From assembly GCA_019925795.1 (NCBI GenBank), contig CM034312.1:26749914-26813913 (forward strand): a stretch of DNA of 64,000 nucleotides, given 5' to 3'. Both the position numbers and the translations under genes were made by a program. Position 1 is the stretch's first letter. Each line of letters starts with the position of its first letter. The notes beneath the pieces are model-generated. The model was not told the origin of the DNA. It was given only the letters and a program-made list of their open reading frames with translations, and did not search any database. Source of the DNA: Dendrobium chrysotoxum (lineage: Eukaryota; Streptophyta; Magnoliopsida; Asparagales; Orchidaceae). Positions 23,802 through 33,700 of this stretch are shown piece by piece.

Positions 23802-24949
23802 TAAGCTATACATATTTAATTGGAAGAAACTAGTAAATATATTTAAAGAAAATTAGTGGATACCACATCCAAAGCATTTTATTTATTTTATAAATCAAAA
23901 AATAAAAAAAATTATCCACATATACTATCATGACACCACCTTATTGAGTGCCACGGCCCCTGAGCCCATCCCTATGCTTACTATAAATAATTTTTTAGTT
24001 CTATTATTTAGGAGTTTTGTCACTTGTACAAAAATTTATATTTCTTAGTGTGTTTCCTTAGTGCCCCATTAGAGTAAAGTCTAAGGGAGACTATGAAAGT
24101 ACAATATACTTATATTAGGAGATCTTTGTTTGTCTTATGAGAGAAACTCTATTATTAGAAAAAAGAGTGTGGAGAAGATCAATTAATCCTTCTGGGTGAC
24201 AATTTTTTTATTACTTCTCTTGTATCTCTTCTTTTAATGAATGAAATGAAAATAAGTTTGCTTGTTATATGTTCCATGTTTGGCTAATTCTCTAGTTTTA
24301 GGCTAATGATGTAAAGATATAGCAAGTATTATTATTGACTCTTGTTCCTTTAATGAATATATAGATATTTTCAATATCTCCCATTTTTCATTTAATGCAT
24401 ATAGTGGCCATGTGTGTAGTTAATATCTAGTGTGATGTACCCTTAATGGAGGAATACTAAAATAATTAAGAATATTGAAATGGAATGTTGGCATACCTAA
24501 ACATAGGATGGTTGAATATTCTGGGTTCTATGGAGATGGTAAAACTGTAGGAAGGCTATAAACCTTTTTTTCACCCAAACTAACTCGATAGAGATCTAGA
24601 GATGCATATGCTTTGATCCACATCTAAAGTTAAGAGTCCTTAGGAAAACTATATTGTTGCATTCATTAGTCCAACACATTTTATCTTCTTTGGTATTAAA
24701 TCTTTTTGCAAGTTTTCTTTAAGTGACAAAACTAAAAAATATCCATTTTTATTCAGTAGGATAAATTATACATTTGAATTAAGCAATAGTAGTTTAATTA
24801 CAATTAAGCAGAATACTTCCTCGTGGGATTGACACTCTACTCTTATACTTTATTACTTGATCGGCATGTATACTTACATATTTTGGTGGGCTTTCATTAT
24901 TTTATATCAAAGAAAATCTAAGCATATTTCCACACAAATTCAAACCATG

Positions 24950-26440
24950 CCCACCATCAATATCTTACATTAACTATCCCTTTTTTCTAGCCTTCATGGC
25001 TAAGCTATACATTCCTAGATCATCTATTCAAGATTTCCCGATCATTGAGCTTCATTTTGGGGGTGTAGTAAGATGTTTTAGAAAGGATAAAATCATTAAG
25101 CTTATAGAATCAACATTTATTTGGCCAACCCTTGAAAGAGATCATAAACATGTTATTGTCCAATGTCTTACTCATAAACTTGCTAAAACAAATAAGTAAA
25201 AAGCTGGCAAATACAATTCTCTTGATCCCCTATTAACCTTGGGATTACCTCTCCATAGATTTTACTTTAAATAGCCAAGAACTTGAAATGAGATCATTTT
25301 TATAGTTATTGATAGGTTCTCCAAATGAAATACTTCTTATCTTATTCAAAAACTAATGGCACATCCACATAACCAACTTCTTTTTCAAATAAATTGTTAG
25401 ACTATATGGGTTACCATCAATAATACTTTTATTAGACGTGTTAGTTTTATTATATATTTTTGGAATACTATAAAAATTAATTAAAATTTTCATCTACATT
25501 CCATTATTGATCTGGTAGCTATTTCACATCATTCATTTTTAGATATGCATTCACATTTGCACAAAATTTCATTATTTATATAAATAAGTAACAAAATCAA
25601 TTAAATAATACTAAGCATATAATTATAGCAAATTCTAAATGTTCTTCTAAGGAATATAAAGAAGGTGATCATGACTTAATCTGAATTTTCCTTAAGCACT
25701 ACTCCACCAAATATAGTAACTTCATGTTTGAGTTTTTGAGTTTGGATATGACATCAATGTATTTAAAATAGCTCAAAAAATACCTTTCAAAGATGTTTAT
25801 GGTTATAACCTAAATAAACCATTTAATATGACATATATCTCTCATCATTCATTTTCAAATTTGTATTTACCATTGCACAAGTTTATCATGATCTACATAA
25901 ACAAATCCAATTAAGTAAATTATGAATATGTAAATGCTATAAATTCTAAGCATTCTTCCAAAAAATATAACACTAATGATCTCACCTTAATTTGAATTCA
26001 CCCTCAATACTATTCCACCAAATATAATAAGCTTCAAGCTTAGACTTGCAATGCATTCAAAATTTTTAAGAAATTTAGATTAAATTCTTATCTCCTTAAA
26101 TTATCTTCTAAGATGTATATAAGTCATATTTTTAATATTGAGGATTTAATGCCTTCTCAAATAATTAATAAGCCTCAAAATTTTCAAGATAAACATATTA
26201 TAGAAGACACAAGTCAAGTTCTACAAGCTTTTCATATCAAATAGCTTTTGGATATTGATGAAATCATTTCGAAAAGAACTCTCTCAACATTACAAGTACA
26301 TCAATCAAATTCTTGATCAGCTAAAAAAACTAGCTTCTAAAGATAATAGCATGTATAAAAAAGATCTATATAAATTTACCCCAAGTTTTATTAATTACTA
26401 AATGGATTTTTAACTATGTAGAGTAGAGTTTCATGATGTA
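24950..26440 (+). pseudogene. Ty3/gypsy integrase remnant
   Basis: From 24996 the reading gives ELHFGGVVRCFRKDKIIKLI, STFIWPTLERDHKHVIVQC and LTHKLAKTNK, the zinc-binding HHCC block (second Cys lost) of gypsy integrase. Next come a degraded LHRFYF...VIDRFSK block with the first catalytic Asp region and an IVRLYGLPS-like block. The C-terminal block KKFRLNSYLLKLSSKMYISH followed by IFNIEDLMPSQ lies near 26070-26180. Numerous stops. A roughly 320-bp stretch is duplicated in tandem (25505-26070). The upstream pol part is missing; the piece abuts the Athila-like LTR and the Tekay-like LTR. Confidence 0.7.
25505..26070 (+). repeat. Diverged tandem duplication within the integrase remnant
   Basis: 25520-25760 and 25835-26070 correspond step by step: CATCATTCATTTT, CACAAATTT/ACAAGTTT, TAAACAAATCCAATTAA-like, AAATTCTAA(A/G)(T/C)(G/A)TTCTTC, GATCATGACTTAAT / GATCTCACCTTAAT, and ACTCCACCAAATATA / TTCCACCAAATATA. 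Both copies encode the same integrase C-terminal segment (a GDHDLI-like block), so this is a duplication of one integrase segment. Confidence 0.65.
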
Positions 26441-26445
26441 TGGTG

Positions 26446-27894
26446 TGTAATATCCATTGCTACATAACTAGTAAAAATTTTATAACGCCCATGTGCATAT
26501 TTAATTCAAAGTTCTTATAAATTTAAATATGGTTTGATTAAAAGAAATGTTAAGTGTTAAAAAGGCCATAATAGAACTACGACACTGGTTTGGATGGCAT
26601 TACAGCATTGAGCCTTCTATTTAGAGAGAAGGAAAATCCCAGGAACTAGGAGCCCTATGGTGCTGAGCTTTCTATCTAGGAATATCTAGAATATTTTGGC
26701 CAAGCGCAACAGCACTGTACATTGGAGTGTTAAGTGAATGAGAACTAAAATGAGTTTTCATATATAAATATCTAAAACTATTTTCCAAATTCATTTAACT
26801 ACTCAGCTGGCTAGAAGGAGTGGTGAAGAGAGAGACGTGAAGAGAAGATGGAGAAAGAAGAGAAGGGATATTGGAGGCCAAAAGTGTGGGATTCATCTGC
26901 GAGGCTTGTTAAGAAAATTGTTTTGGTTGAGGTAGGCTCCTAATAACCTATTTTTGAAATCAATTCTAAAGTTTGTATGAATAAATTTGTAATAAAATAT
27001 GATTTTTTTTAAGTTAAAGAAACTTTTCACCATGTAAGTTTTGGTATATTTTAGAATTTCCCATTCTTATTATTTTGACAAAAAAAAAGTAAAATTTTAG
27101 TGTTCAGCTTTATCTGAGGATGACATTATTGAGTATGCATACAAATTATATATGTGATAGCCCCTAAAATGTCATAAATATGGAACTTCATATATGCTTA
27201 GTTTCATATTCAGTGTTGTATAAACATGTCAAACCTATTATTATTTGCATGTGCATACCATATTCATATACTGTTAGTTATGTGGGAGATGTTCAATTGC
27301 ATTACATGTTTTAATATATTGACCATAAATTCTTTTATGCTCTATTCTATTCTGCTCTATTTCTGTTTATATTCCTCCATCTACCTTGTGTAGATAGGAG
27401 GTGTTCAAGGGAGTAATAAATGAAAGTGGAGTTATAAGAGAAATGAGTAATGTTAATAATTTATGGATGTTAAATTTTATTTTGTTTAATACTATTAAAC
27501 TTATTCTATTCAATAATTGCAAATGTAGTTTGGATTTCTATAATAAGAATTAGGAAAGCCTGATGAGAAAGTAGTTACTCACTGCCCATATTTCATATTA
27601 TTTCAAGAAAAAGAAAGGAACTAGTTGAGTAGGGGTTGGTTAGATTGAAGTACATCAAGAGCTAGCGTAGTTGAGGTATTCTTTTTATAGTCTAGTTTTT
27701 TTTTTTTTTGTATTTTTATGCTTTGCATATACTCGAGACTATTATAAATTATTATTTTGGAAGAAACACAGTTTTGATTTGCACATCATTTATTTTATTA
27801 TAATTATTGGTGTTTAGTAGCTAGTATGTCTTGTATTGAAGATGAAATAATTAGGTTCAGGTTTTAATTCTTCATTAAAACCTAGGACATGATA
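26446..27894 (+). repeat. Tekay-like 5' LTR (about 1,449 bp)
   Basis: Starts TGTAATATCCATTGC and ends near GGACATGATA. Its first 480 bases align with 32614-33103. Contains degenerate GCAYYRCAGCATTGAGC-type words (26580-26730) and an AG-rich leader (26815-26870). Confidence 0.8.
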
Positions 27895-27897
27895 AAG

Positions 27898-27909
27898 TGA
27901 TATTAGAGC
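27898..27909 (+). other. Degenerate primer-binding site (tRNA-Met type)
   Basis: TGATATTAGAGC, three bases after the LTR end; it differs from TGGTATCAGAGC by two transitions. Confidence 0.65.
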
Positions 27910-28012
27910 AAAGGTTTTAAAGAATTAAATCATAACAAAAGTCATAAGAAATTATCTATAGTTAAATAAGGAAGGAGTTAGGTAGTTTCTAATTAATTTC
28001 TATGTGTGTATG

Positions 28013-28016
<4 letters not shown>

Positions 28017-28050
<34 letters not shown>
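28017..28050. repeat. (AT)n microsatellite
   Basis: About 34 bases of AT repeat in the leader between the 5' LTR and gag of the Tekay-like element. Confidence 0.9.
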
Positions 28051-28053
<3 letters not shown>

Positions 28054-28059
28054 CATTGT

Positions 28060-29170
28060 ATTATTATTTTAGATAGAAATGTTGTTGATGATGGAAACCT
28101 ATGATTTAGAAGTAGCTGATGGATAGAGTTCCAATAAAGCTGTGATTGCATAGAGTACTGTGAGCATAATGTTTATTGACTCTATGATGGAGTTTGCTTA
28201 TATAGTAGCCTATGGGAGAAGCTCATAGCAGAATCACTAAAGTGAAGGGAAATAAAGTTGATAAGTATTTATAGTTATTTTTTATGTTGAAGACTCCTCA
28301 TTTTTTAGTTATAGTGAAATCTCAGGCAACTAAAGATTGATCAATGAAGTTGGAGAAGTCCTTTGATAGTATGTAGTTTCTTGAGGGTAGGAAAATATCA
28401 TTAGTAGTATTTCTATTAGATAAAGAAGTTGAGCATTGATGGTTGGGCCAATAGAAGGAAAAGTTTTAGGGTAAACCAAATGCTGAGATTTCCTTGGATG
28501 AGTTATTTAAGGTATTTAGGAGTTGGTTCATGCCACTGTTTGTTACTTAGCAGATGTAGGAATCATTCTTGAGGTTCGTACAAGAGAACAAGATAGTGAT
28601 GTATTATGAGGTAGAGTTCACTACTTTGGTAAGGTATGCTCCCTAATTGGTTAGTACTCCAAAGGATAAATATATAAATTCTTGAGAGGATTAAGGGGTA
28701 ATATGAGGCACCTTTTAATCCCTTTTATCATTCAAAATTTTTGGAGCTGGTGGAGAGAGCGAGATTATTGGAGAATGATTTGTTATTCTCCTAGTAACAT
28801 TTCAATGTTAGTAGAAAGAGGTTTGGAGGATAAACATCTAAGAGTAGTGCTATTGAGAAGAAAACTAGATTTGGAGGAAGTGATTTCAAAGAGGGGATGA
28901 CCTGTAGTATCTAGGAATGCATATGGATTTGTCTCAGTGAGAAGTACTCTAGAATATGGTTTTTGTGGGAAGAGACATACATATGGATTCTATTAATATA
29001 TGTGACAGGATTTCAAGTGTTGTCATTCATGTTACAAGGTGGCTCAATGTCCATATAGGGCACCGAAAGTTAGATCTGAGGCAGGTAGAAGACAGGGGCA
29101 GCAAGTGGAAACCACATTGAGAGCTATTAGTGAGGGATCATTGGTGGAAAGTTTGGAGGGAGACAGTTTG
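28060..29170 (+). pseudogene. Tekay-like gag with degraded zinc knuckle
   Basis: KISLVVFLLDKEVEH, a W-L-G-Q stretch, LDELFKVFRSWFMPLF, then VMYYEVEFTTLVRYAP and GLRGNMRHLLIPF follow the block order of the Del/Tekay gag domain. A cysteine-containing CCHSCYKVAQCP (about 28995-29050) stands where the zinc knuckle belongs, with spacing altered. Multiple stops. Confidence 0.75.
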
Positions 29171-29199
29171 GGGGATCAAAAGGAGTTTAGAGATAACCC

Positions 29200-29640
29200 A
29201 TTGTGATGGTCATTGTTACACGTGTATAACCTAAAGTTTACGACCTAACCTAGCAGGAAGCCAAATACACACCAGATGTTGTGACAGTTATGGCTTTCAT
29301 CGTTGCATTGTTCTATCATATTTTATTTCACTTTGGAGTAATCCATTCATTTTTATTTGAGCATATTCTAATGATTTGAGTTTAGTTCTTGACCTATTAT
29401 CATATATTTTGTATGTTTTATTACCTACAGGAAACTATATAGTTAACAATTTAGTTTGTAACTATGAAACTAAATTTCAAATAAGAAATTAGAATTAGAA
29501 TTGATTGTATTGCTTTTAAAGGAGTATGATGTTATTATGAGCATGGATTGGTTAAAATAACAGGGAGCTCAGATAAATTGTTGTAAGAACCTGGTAGTGT
29601 TATGTGATAAAACGGAAGTATTTTATCTTCAAGGCACTAG
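29200..29640 (+). pseudogene. Tekay-like aspartic protease remnant
   Basis: VIHSFLFEHI (about 29340) corresponds to the residues after the active site, whose DSG is lost. YDVIMSMDWLK (about 29525-29560) followed by QINCCKNLVVLCD matches the conserved YDVILGMDWL block at the protease/reverse transcriptase border. Confidence 0.6.
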
Positions 29641-29849
29641 GCCATATCTTTCTTGATATCTATATTGCAAGTTGATATTTCTTAGAGAAAGGAAAATTCT
29701 ATGTTTCTGGCCTATGTGAAGGATTTGGTAAGTCGATTAGAAGTATTGAAGATGTCCTAATAGTAAGATAATTTCTTGATGTCTTTCCTGAGGGGTTGGT
29801 GAGTTTATCTCAAGAGCGAGAGGTATAAAGTTTTATATTGAAGTAGTAC

Positions 29850-30350
29850 CTAGTACGTATCCAATAACAAAGGCTCCTTATAGAATAACACCAAAGGAAT
29901 TACATGAATTGAAAGTTTAATTACAAAATTTATTGAATAAATATTTTATTAAAATGAGTGGATCTCTATGGGGTGTGCCTATACTATTTGTGAAGAAGAA
30001 AGTTAGATCTTTAAGGATATGCATTGATAACAAACGACAGAATAAGTAACTATCAAGAATATATATCCACTGCCCAAGATTGATGATTTATTTGATCAGC
30101 TAGAAGGTACATCAGTATTTTTGAAGATTTACATGAGATGTGGTTATCATTAATTGAGGGTGAAAGCTAAAGACATGGTGAAGATAGCTTTCAATACTTG
30201 GTATGGGCAGTATGAATTCATGGTGATGCCTTTTGGAGTGATAAATACACCAGCATTATTCATATATTTAATGAACAGGGTGTTCTTAGAGTATATAACT
30301 CATTTTATTATTATATCCATTGATGATATTCCAATATATTAGAGAATCAA
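29850..30350 (+). pseudogene. Tekay-like reverse transcriptase
   Basis: TYPITKAPYRITPKELHELK, then SGSLWGVPILFVKKK and LRICIDN, then a frameshift, then AFNTWYGQYEFMVMPFGVIN and MNRVFLEYITHFIIISIDDI. The catalytic box reads SIDD instead of the usual FIDD. Several stops. Confidence 0.8.
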
Positions 30351-30407
30351 GGATGACCATATGAAGCATTTAAGGTTGACTCTACATACCTTAATAGCAC
30401 ATATTAC

Positions 30408-31240
30408 ATGGAAAGTGTTCAAAGTACAAGGTTTACAAAAGTTTATAACATTTTGGGACATATCGAGAGTGAAGAAGGAATATTTGTAGATCCTCAAAAG
30501 TTACAAGCAATGGTGGATTGGCCAAGGTTGACTTCAGTATCAAAGGTTCATAGTTTTATAGGTATGGTAGATTATTATAAAAAATTTGTTAGATGCTTTT
30601 CGCAGATTATGATCCCTATTATGAGATTGACTTAGAAGGTGGTGACATTTGATTGGGCATAAGAGTGTGAAGCTAGTTTGAAGAAGCTGAAAGAGTGTTT
30701 GGTGTTAGCTCTTGTACTGCCAATTTTATCGAGTGTTGAAGAATTAAAGGTAGTCAATGATGCTTCATTTAAAGGCCTGGGTTGTGTACTACAGTATAAT
30801 GGGAAGGTAATTTATTATGCTTCTAGAAAATTGAAGCCACATGAGAAGAACTATCCTACTCATAATTTGAGTTTGCGATGATTGTGTTTTCATTGAATAT
30901 CTGGAGGCATTATTTGTGTGGAGTAAGGTGTGATATTTGTACTGACCATCAAAGTTTAAAGCACATTTTCACTTAGAAGGAATTGAATCTAAGGCAAAGG
31001 ATATTGTTGGAATTGAACAAATATTACGATCTGGATATCATTTATTATCCTGATAAGGAGAATATAGTTGTTGAAGCTCTGAATAAAAATTTTATGGGGG
31101 TAGTAGCTAGTTTGATTGCCTTTGAGCCTGCTTTGATTTGGGAATTTGAGATATTGGAATTGGAAGTTGGATATCAATCTAAAACAATGGTCATAATTCT
31201 CTTAGTTAAATGTACTTCCCTCATTACATGAAAGAATTAA
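30408..31240 (+). pseudogene. Tekay-like RT thumb and RNase H
   Basis: LGHIESEEGIFVDPQKLQAM and VHSFIGMVDYYKKFVRCFSQ are the connection region; VVNDASFKGLGCVLQ and IYYASRKLKPHEKNYPTH are RNase H; a shifted frame gives CTDHQSLKHIFT and YDLDIIYYPDKENIVVEALN. Frameshifts near 30880 and a stop near 30977. Confidence 0.8.
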
Positions 31241-31379
31241 GGAGGCATGAATGAAGGATAATGAATATGTGAGATGGTGGATCAAATTCATTCTAGAAGG
31301 AAACCTAAAAATTCAAATAGATGATCAAGGTATAGTGTTTTATGGTAGTAGAATGTGAGTTCTAAATAATGGTGATATG

Positions 31380-32100
31380 AGAAGGAATATTCTATAAGAA
31401 ACCCATTATGCTAGATATACGATCTACCTAGGCAATAATAAGATATATCATAATTTGAAGCTGATATTTTGGTAGCCAAGATTAAAGTAGGTTATAGCTA
31501 AATTTGTCTCCATGTGTGAGACTTGTTACATGGTGAAGACTAAGAATTAGAGTCCAAGTGTATTATTGTAACCCTTATCTATTTTAGATTGGAAGTGGGA
31601 AGAAATCACTATAAAATTTGTTATGACTTTTCCAAAATTGAGATAAGGGAATGATGTTATGTGGGTCATTGCGGGCAAATTGACTAAGTCTACTGATTTT
31701 CGTCCCATGAGCCAGACAAACTTAATAGATAAGCTAGCACAACTATATGTCAAAGAGATTAACAGGTTACATGGAATAACCAAAGTGATAGTGCCAAATC
31801 ATGATAGCAGGTTTGTATCTATGTTATGAAAAGGAATTCAAGAAGTTCAAGGAACAAAGTTAAACTTGATTACAAATTTTCATCCGCAGATAGATAGAGA
31901 TTTTGAGAGGGTCATTTAGATAGTAGAAGATTTTCTAAGATTATGTGCATTGGACTTCAGAGGAAGTTGGAAAGATCATGTGCCATTAATTGAATTTTCC
32001 TACAATAATAGTTTTTAGATGAGTATTGGAACGACCCCATAAGAAGCCGTATATGGAAGAAGATACAAGTTGTTGTTAGCCTGACAAAAGTAAGAGAAAG
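31380..32100 (+). pseudogene. Tekay-like integrase
   Basis: THYARYTIYLGNNKIYHNLK and CETCYMVK form the zinc-binding region (second His block degraded); VMTFPKLR, GNDVMWVIAGKLTKSTDFRP and INRLHGITKVIVPNHDSRFV mark the catalytic core; NFHPQIDRDFERVI has lost its glutamine and glycine pattern; WKDHVPLIEFSYNNSF follows. At least six in-frame stops. Confidence 0.8.
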
Positions 32101-32229
32101 AATACTAATGGGTTATGAGCTAGTAGACATTGCCATAGAGAGAGTTAAATTGATTAGGATGTGATTGGAAGTAGCTAGGATAGACAAAAGAAGTACTATG
32201 ATCTAAAGTATGAGTTAAAAAATTTTAGA

Positions 32230-32560
32230 TTGGTGATTTTATTTTCTTGAAGATCAATTCAATGAAAGGAAAAAGCATATTTGGTAAAGATAGCAAATTA
32301 ATTTCAAGATGCATTCATCCTTTTGAAAATTTTAAAAGAATTGAAAACCCTACTTACATATTACTCTCGCCTGATCATATGTTAGAGATCCGTAATGTAT
32401 TTCTTATATCAGTACTAATGAAGTGGGGCTTTAATCTTGAACAGAGAATCCTGAAGGAAAAGTTGAAATGCAACCAATCTAACCTATAGTGAAGAACTTG
32501 GAACATATCTTGGCCTACGAGGTGAGAAAATGAGATAGTTATATCCAAACTTGTTTTGAA
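32230..32560 (+). pseudogene. Tekay-like integrase C-terminus / chromodomain position
   Basis: FLKINSMKGKSIFGKDSKLI, IENPTYILLSPDHMLEIRNV and FLISVLMKW match the integrase C-terminal GPY/F-like block (the usual VFHVSMLRKY is FLISVLMKW). Only a weak chromodomain-like tail (RILKEKLK) follows before a stop near 32488. Confidence 0.65.
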
Positions 32561-32613
32561 TGTCTATTCATGTGAAAATGTCAAGGATGACATTTTTTGT
32601 AAGGAGAGAAAGA

Positions 32614-33108
32614 TATAATATCCATGCTACAAAACTGATAAGAAATTTTTAATCCCCTTGTTCATGATTAATTCAAGGTTATTATAAATTTAAATAAGAT
32701 ATGCGGTTGAGAATTAAAAGAAATGTTATGTGTCAACTAGATATTACTAGCAGTGCAGCACTAGCTTGGATGGCATTGCAACACTAAGCCTTCTATTTAG
32801 AGAGAAGGAAAATTGTAGGAACTAAGAGTGTTGTGAAACTGGATAGTGAGCTCTGCAATGTTGAGCTCTCTGTTTGGAAGTATCTAGAACATTCCAATTG
32901 AGCATAGCGATGTTATATATTTGAGCGCCGCAGTGCTAAGCACTAAAATGAGTTTTTATATAATATTTAAACATATTTCACAAACTCATTTCACTATTGA
33001 GCTGACCAGAGAAGGAGAGGAGGGGAGAGAGTATAAAAGAATAGAGAATGAAGAGAAGAAATTTTGAAGGCCATTGTACGAGATTTGTCCATGATTAATG
33101 TAATCAAT
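32614..33108 (+). repeat. Tekay-like 3' LTR, truncated
   Basis: Starts TATAATATCCATGC, with the terminal TG mutated to TA, after the purine run AAGGAGAGAAAGA (32601-32613). Aligns with the 5' LTR through GAGAGAGTATAAAAGAATAG and AAGGCCA, then ends where long LTR copy B starts. I found no convincing continuation after copy B, so truncation or deletion accompanied the insertion. Confidence 0.7.
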
Positions 33109-33159
33109 TGTTGACCTCATTTTTTTGTATGAGGATAATAGGACCAATCCAGACCTTAG

Positions 33160-33700
33160 GATCTTTCTAATCCTTAGGATCAATCCTGACCCTATGATTA
33201 ATATGATCCTAGATCAATCCAGATTCAAATCAATCCTGATCTCAGATCAATCTAATTTCCAGACTATTCTAGATCCTAGGATCTTTCCTAGATTTTAGAT
33301 CTTAGGATCATTCTAGACCTTAGGATCCTCCTAAAATCTAGATTTTAGGATCTAGTCTAGATCCTAAGACTCTTCTAGACCCCAGACCCTAAGACTTCTA
33401 GATTTTAAGATCTTCTTAGACTTCAGTCCCTAGGATCTACTCTAGACCCTAGGACTCCTTCAAATTCATTTAGATCCTAGGATTATTCTAGATCCCAAAT
33501 CTTAGGATTCCTAGATCATAGGATTATTCTAGATCCTGGATTCTCTCAGATCCCAAACCCTAAGACGTTTCCTAGATTCCAGACCCCCCAAGATCTATTC
33601 TAGATCCTGGGATTCTTCCAGACTCTAAGTCCTAGATCTACCCAGACTCTAGATCAATCTAGGTCTTAGGATCCTCCTAAACCTTAGATCTAACTAGCCC
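33160..33700 (+). repeat. TAGATCCTAGGATC low-complexity zone of copy B
   Basis: Irregular repeats of AGATCCTAGGAT, CTAGATTTTAGGATC, TTCTAGACC and relatives, many self-complementary around CCTAGG. The fragment at 1-171 carries related CTAGA/CAATCCAGACT words. Confidence 0.75.

Larger units (their letters stand above)
17960..23975 (+). mobile_element. Long LTR, copy A (probably a solo LTR)
   Basis: Begins TGTTGGCCTTATTTTTATAT. Arms TGGCCTTAT (17963-17971) and ATGAGGTCA (17978-17986) pair with two G-T wobbles, as in the other copies. Successive zones: CAATCA-rich low complexity (18000-18640), mixed sequence, a GC-richer patch with a hairpin (20325-20365), an AT-rich tract (20350-21800), a block beginning AGGACATATCAA (22309) shared with copy B at 39133, a TA/TG microsatellite, and hairpins 23431-23801. 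The end is near GCCACGGCCCCTGAGCCCAT (23951-23970), which resembles the copy C end. The flank TATAT before the start compares with TATAA at 23982. No coding region and no second LTR. Confidence 0.55.
1640..24896 (+). mobile_element. Athila-like Ty3/gypsy element, heavily interrupted and internally deleted
   Basis: Plus-strand pieces in order: gag (1660-2310 and 3287-3815), a post-pol junction with most of pol lost, an env-position ORF (4715-5860), a 3' untranslated stretch resumed after a copia insertion (16875-17434), and a 3' LTR (17435-24896). The copia insertion is proven by the TAAAT duplication at both edges. A hAT-like element sits in gag and a long LTR sits in the 3' LTR. No 5' LTR is recognised before gag. 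Lineage is assigned from gag and env-ORF resemblance and from the GAGGACAAGCAAGAGTTTAAG-like pre-PPT phrase. Confidence 0.65.
17435..24896 (+). repeat. Athila-like 3' LTR, interrupted by long LTR copy A
   Basis: Starts TGTTAAGTGTAAATTATG. The left part (17435-17959) carries AGCACCG(C/T)AR-type words (17550-17950). The break lies inside TTTTATAT/TATAAATA, the TATA-box zone. After the insertion the LTR continues with GGAGTTTTGTCACTTGTA, TGTTCCATGTTTGGCTAA and CGTGGGATTGACACTCTACT, phrases common in Athila LTRs, ending near CTTTCA at 24896. The exact end is uncertain because no second LTR is available. Confidence 0.55.
26446..33108 (+). mobile_element. Chromovirus-like Ty3/gypsy element (Tekay/Del type), decayed, 3' LTR truncated
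   Basis: 5' LTR 26446-27894, primer site 27898-27909, gag, protease, reverse transcriptase, RNase H, integrase and a chromodomain-position tail in that order, then a purine tract and a 3' LTR start at 32614. The LTR start TGTAATATCC, the ACATGATA/TGATATTAGAGC junction and the gag type are usual for Tekay/Del chromoviruses. Stops and frameshifts occur in all domains. The 3' LTR stops after about 495 bp where long LTR copy B begins. Confidence 0.8.
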
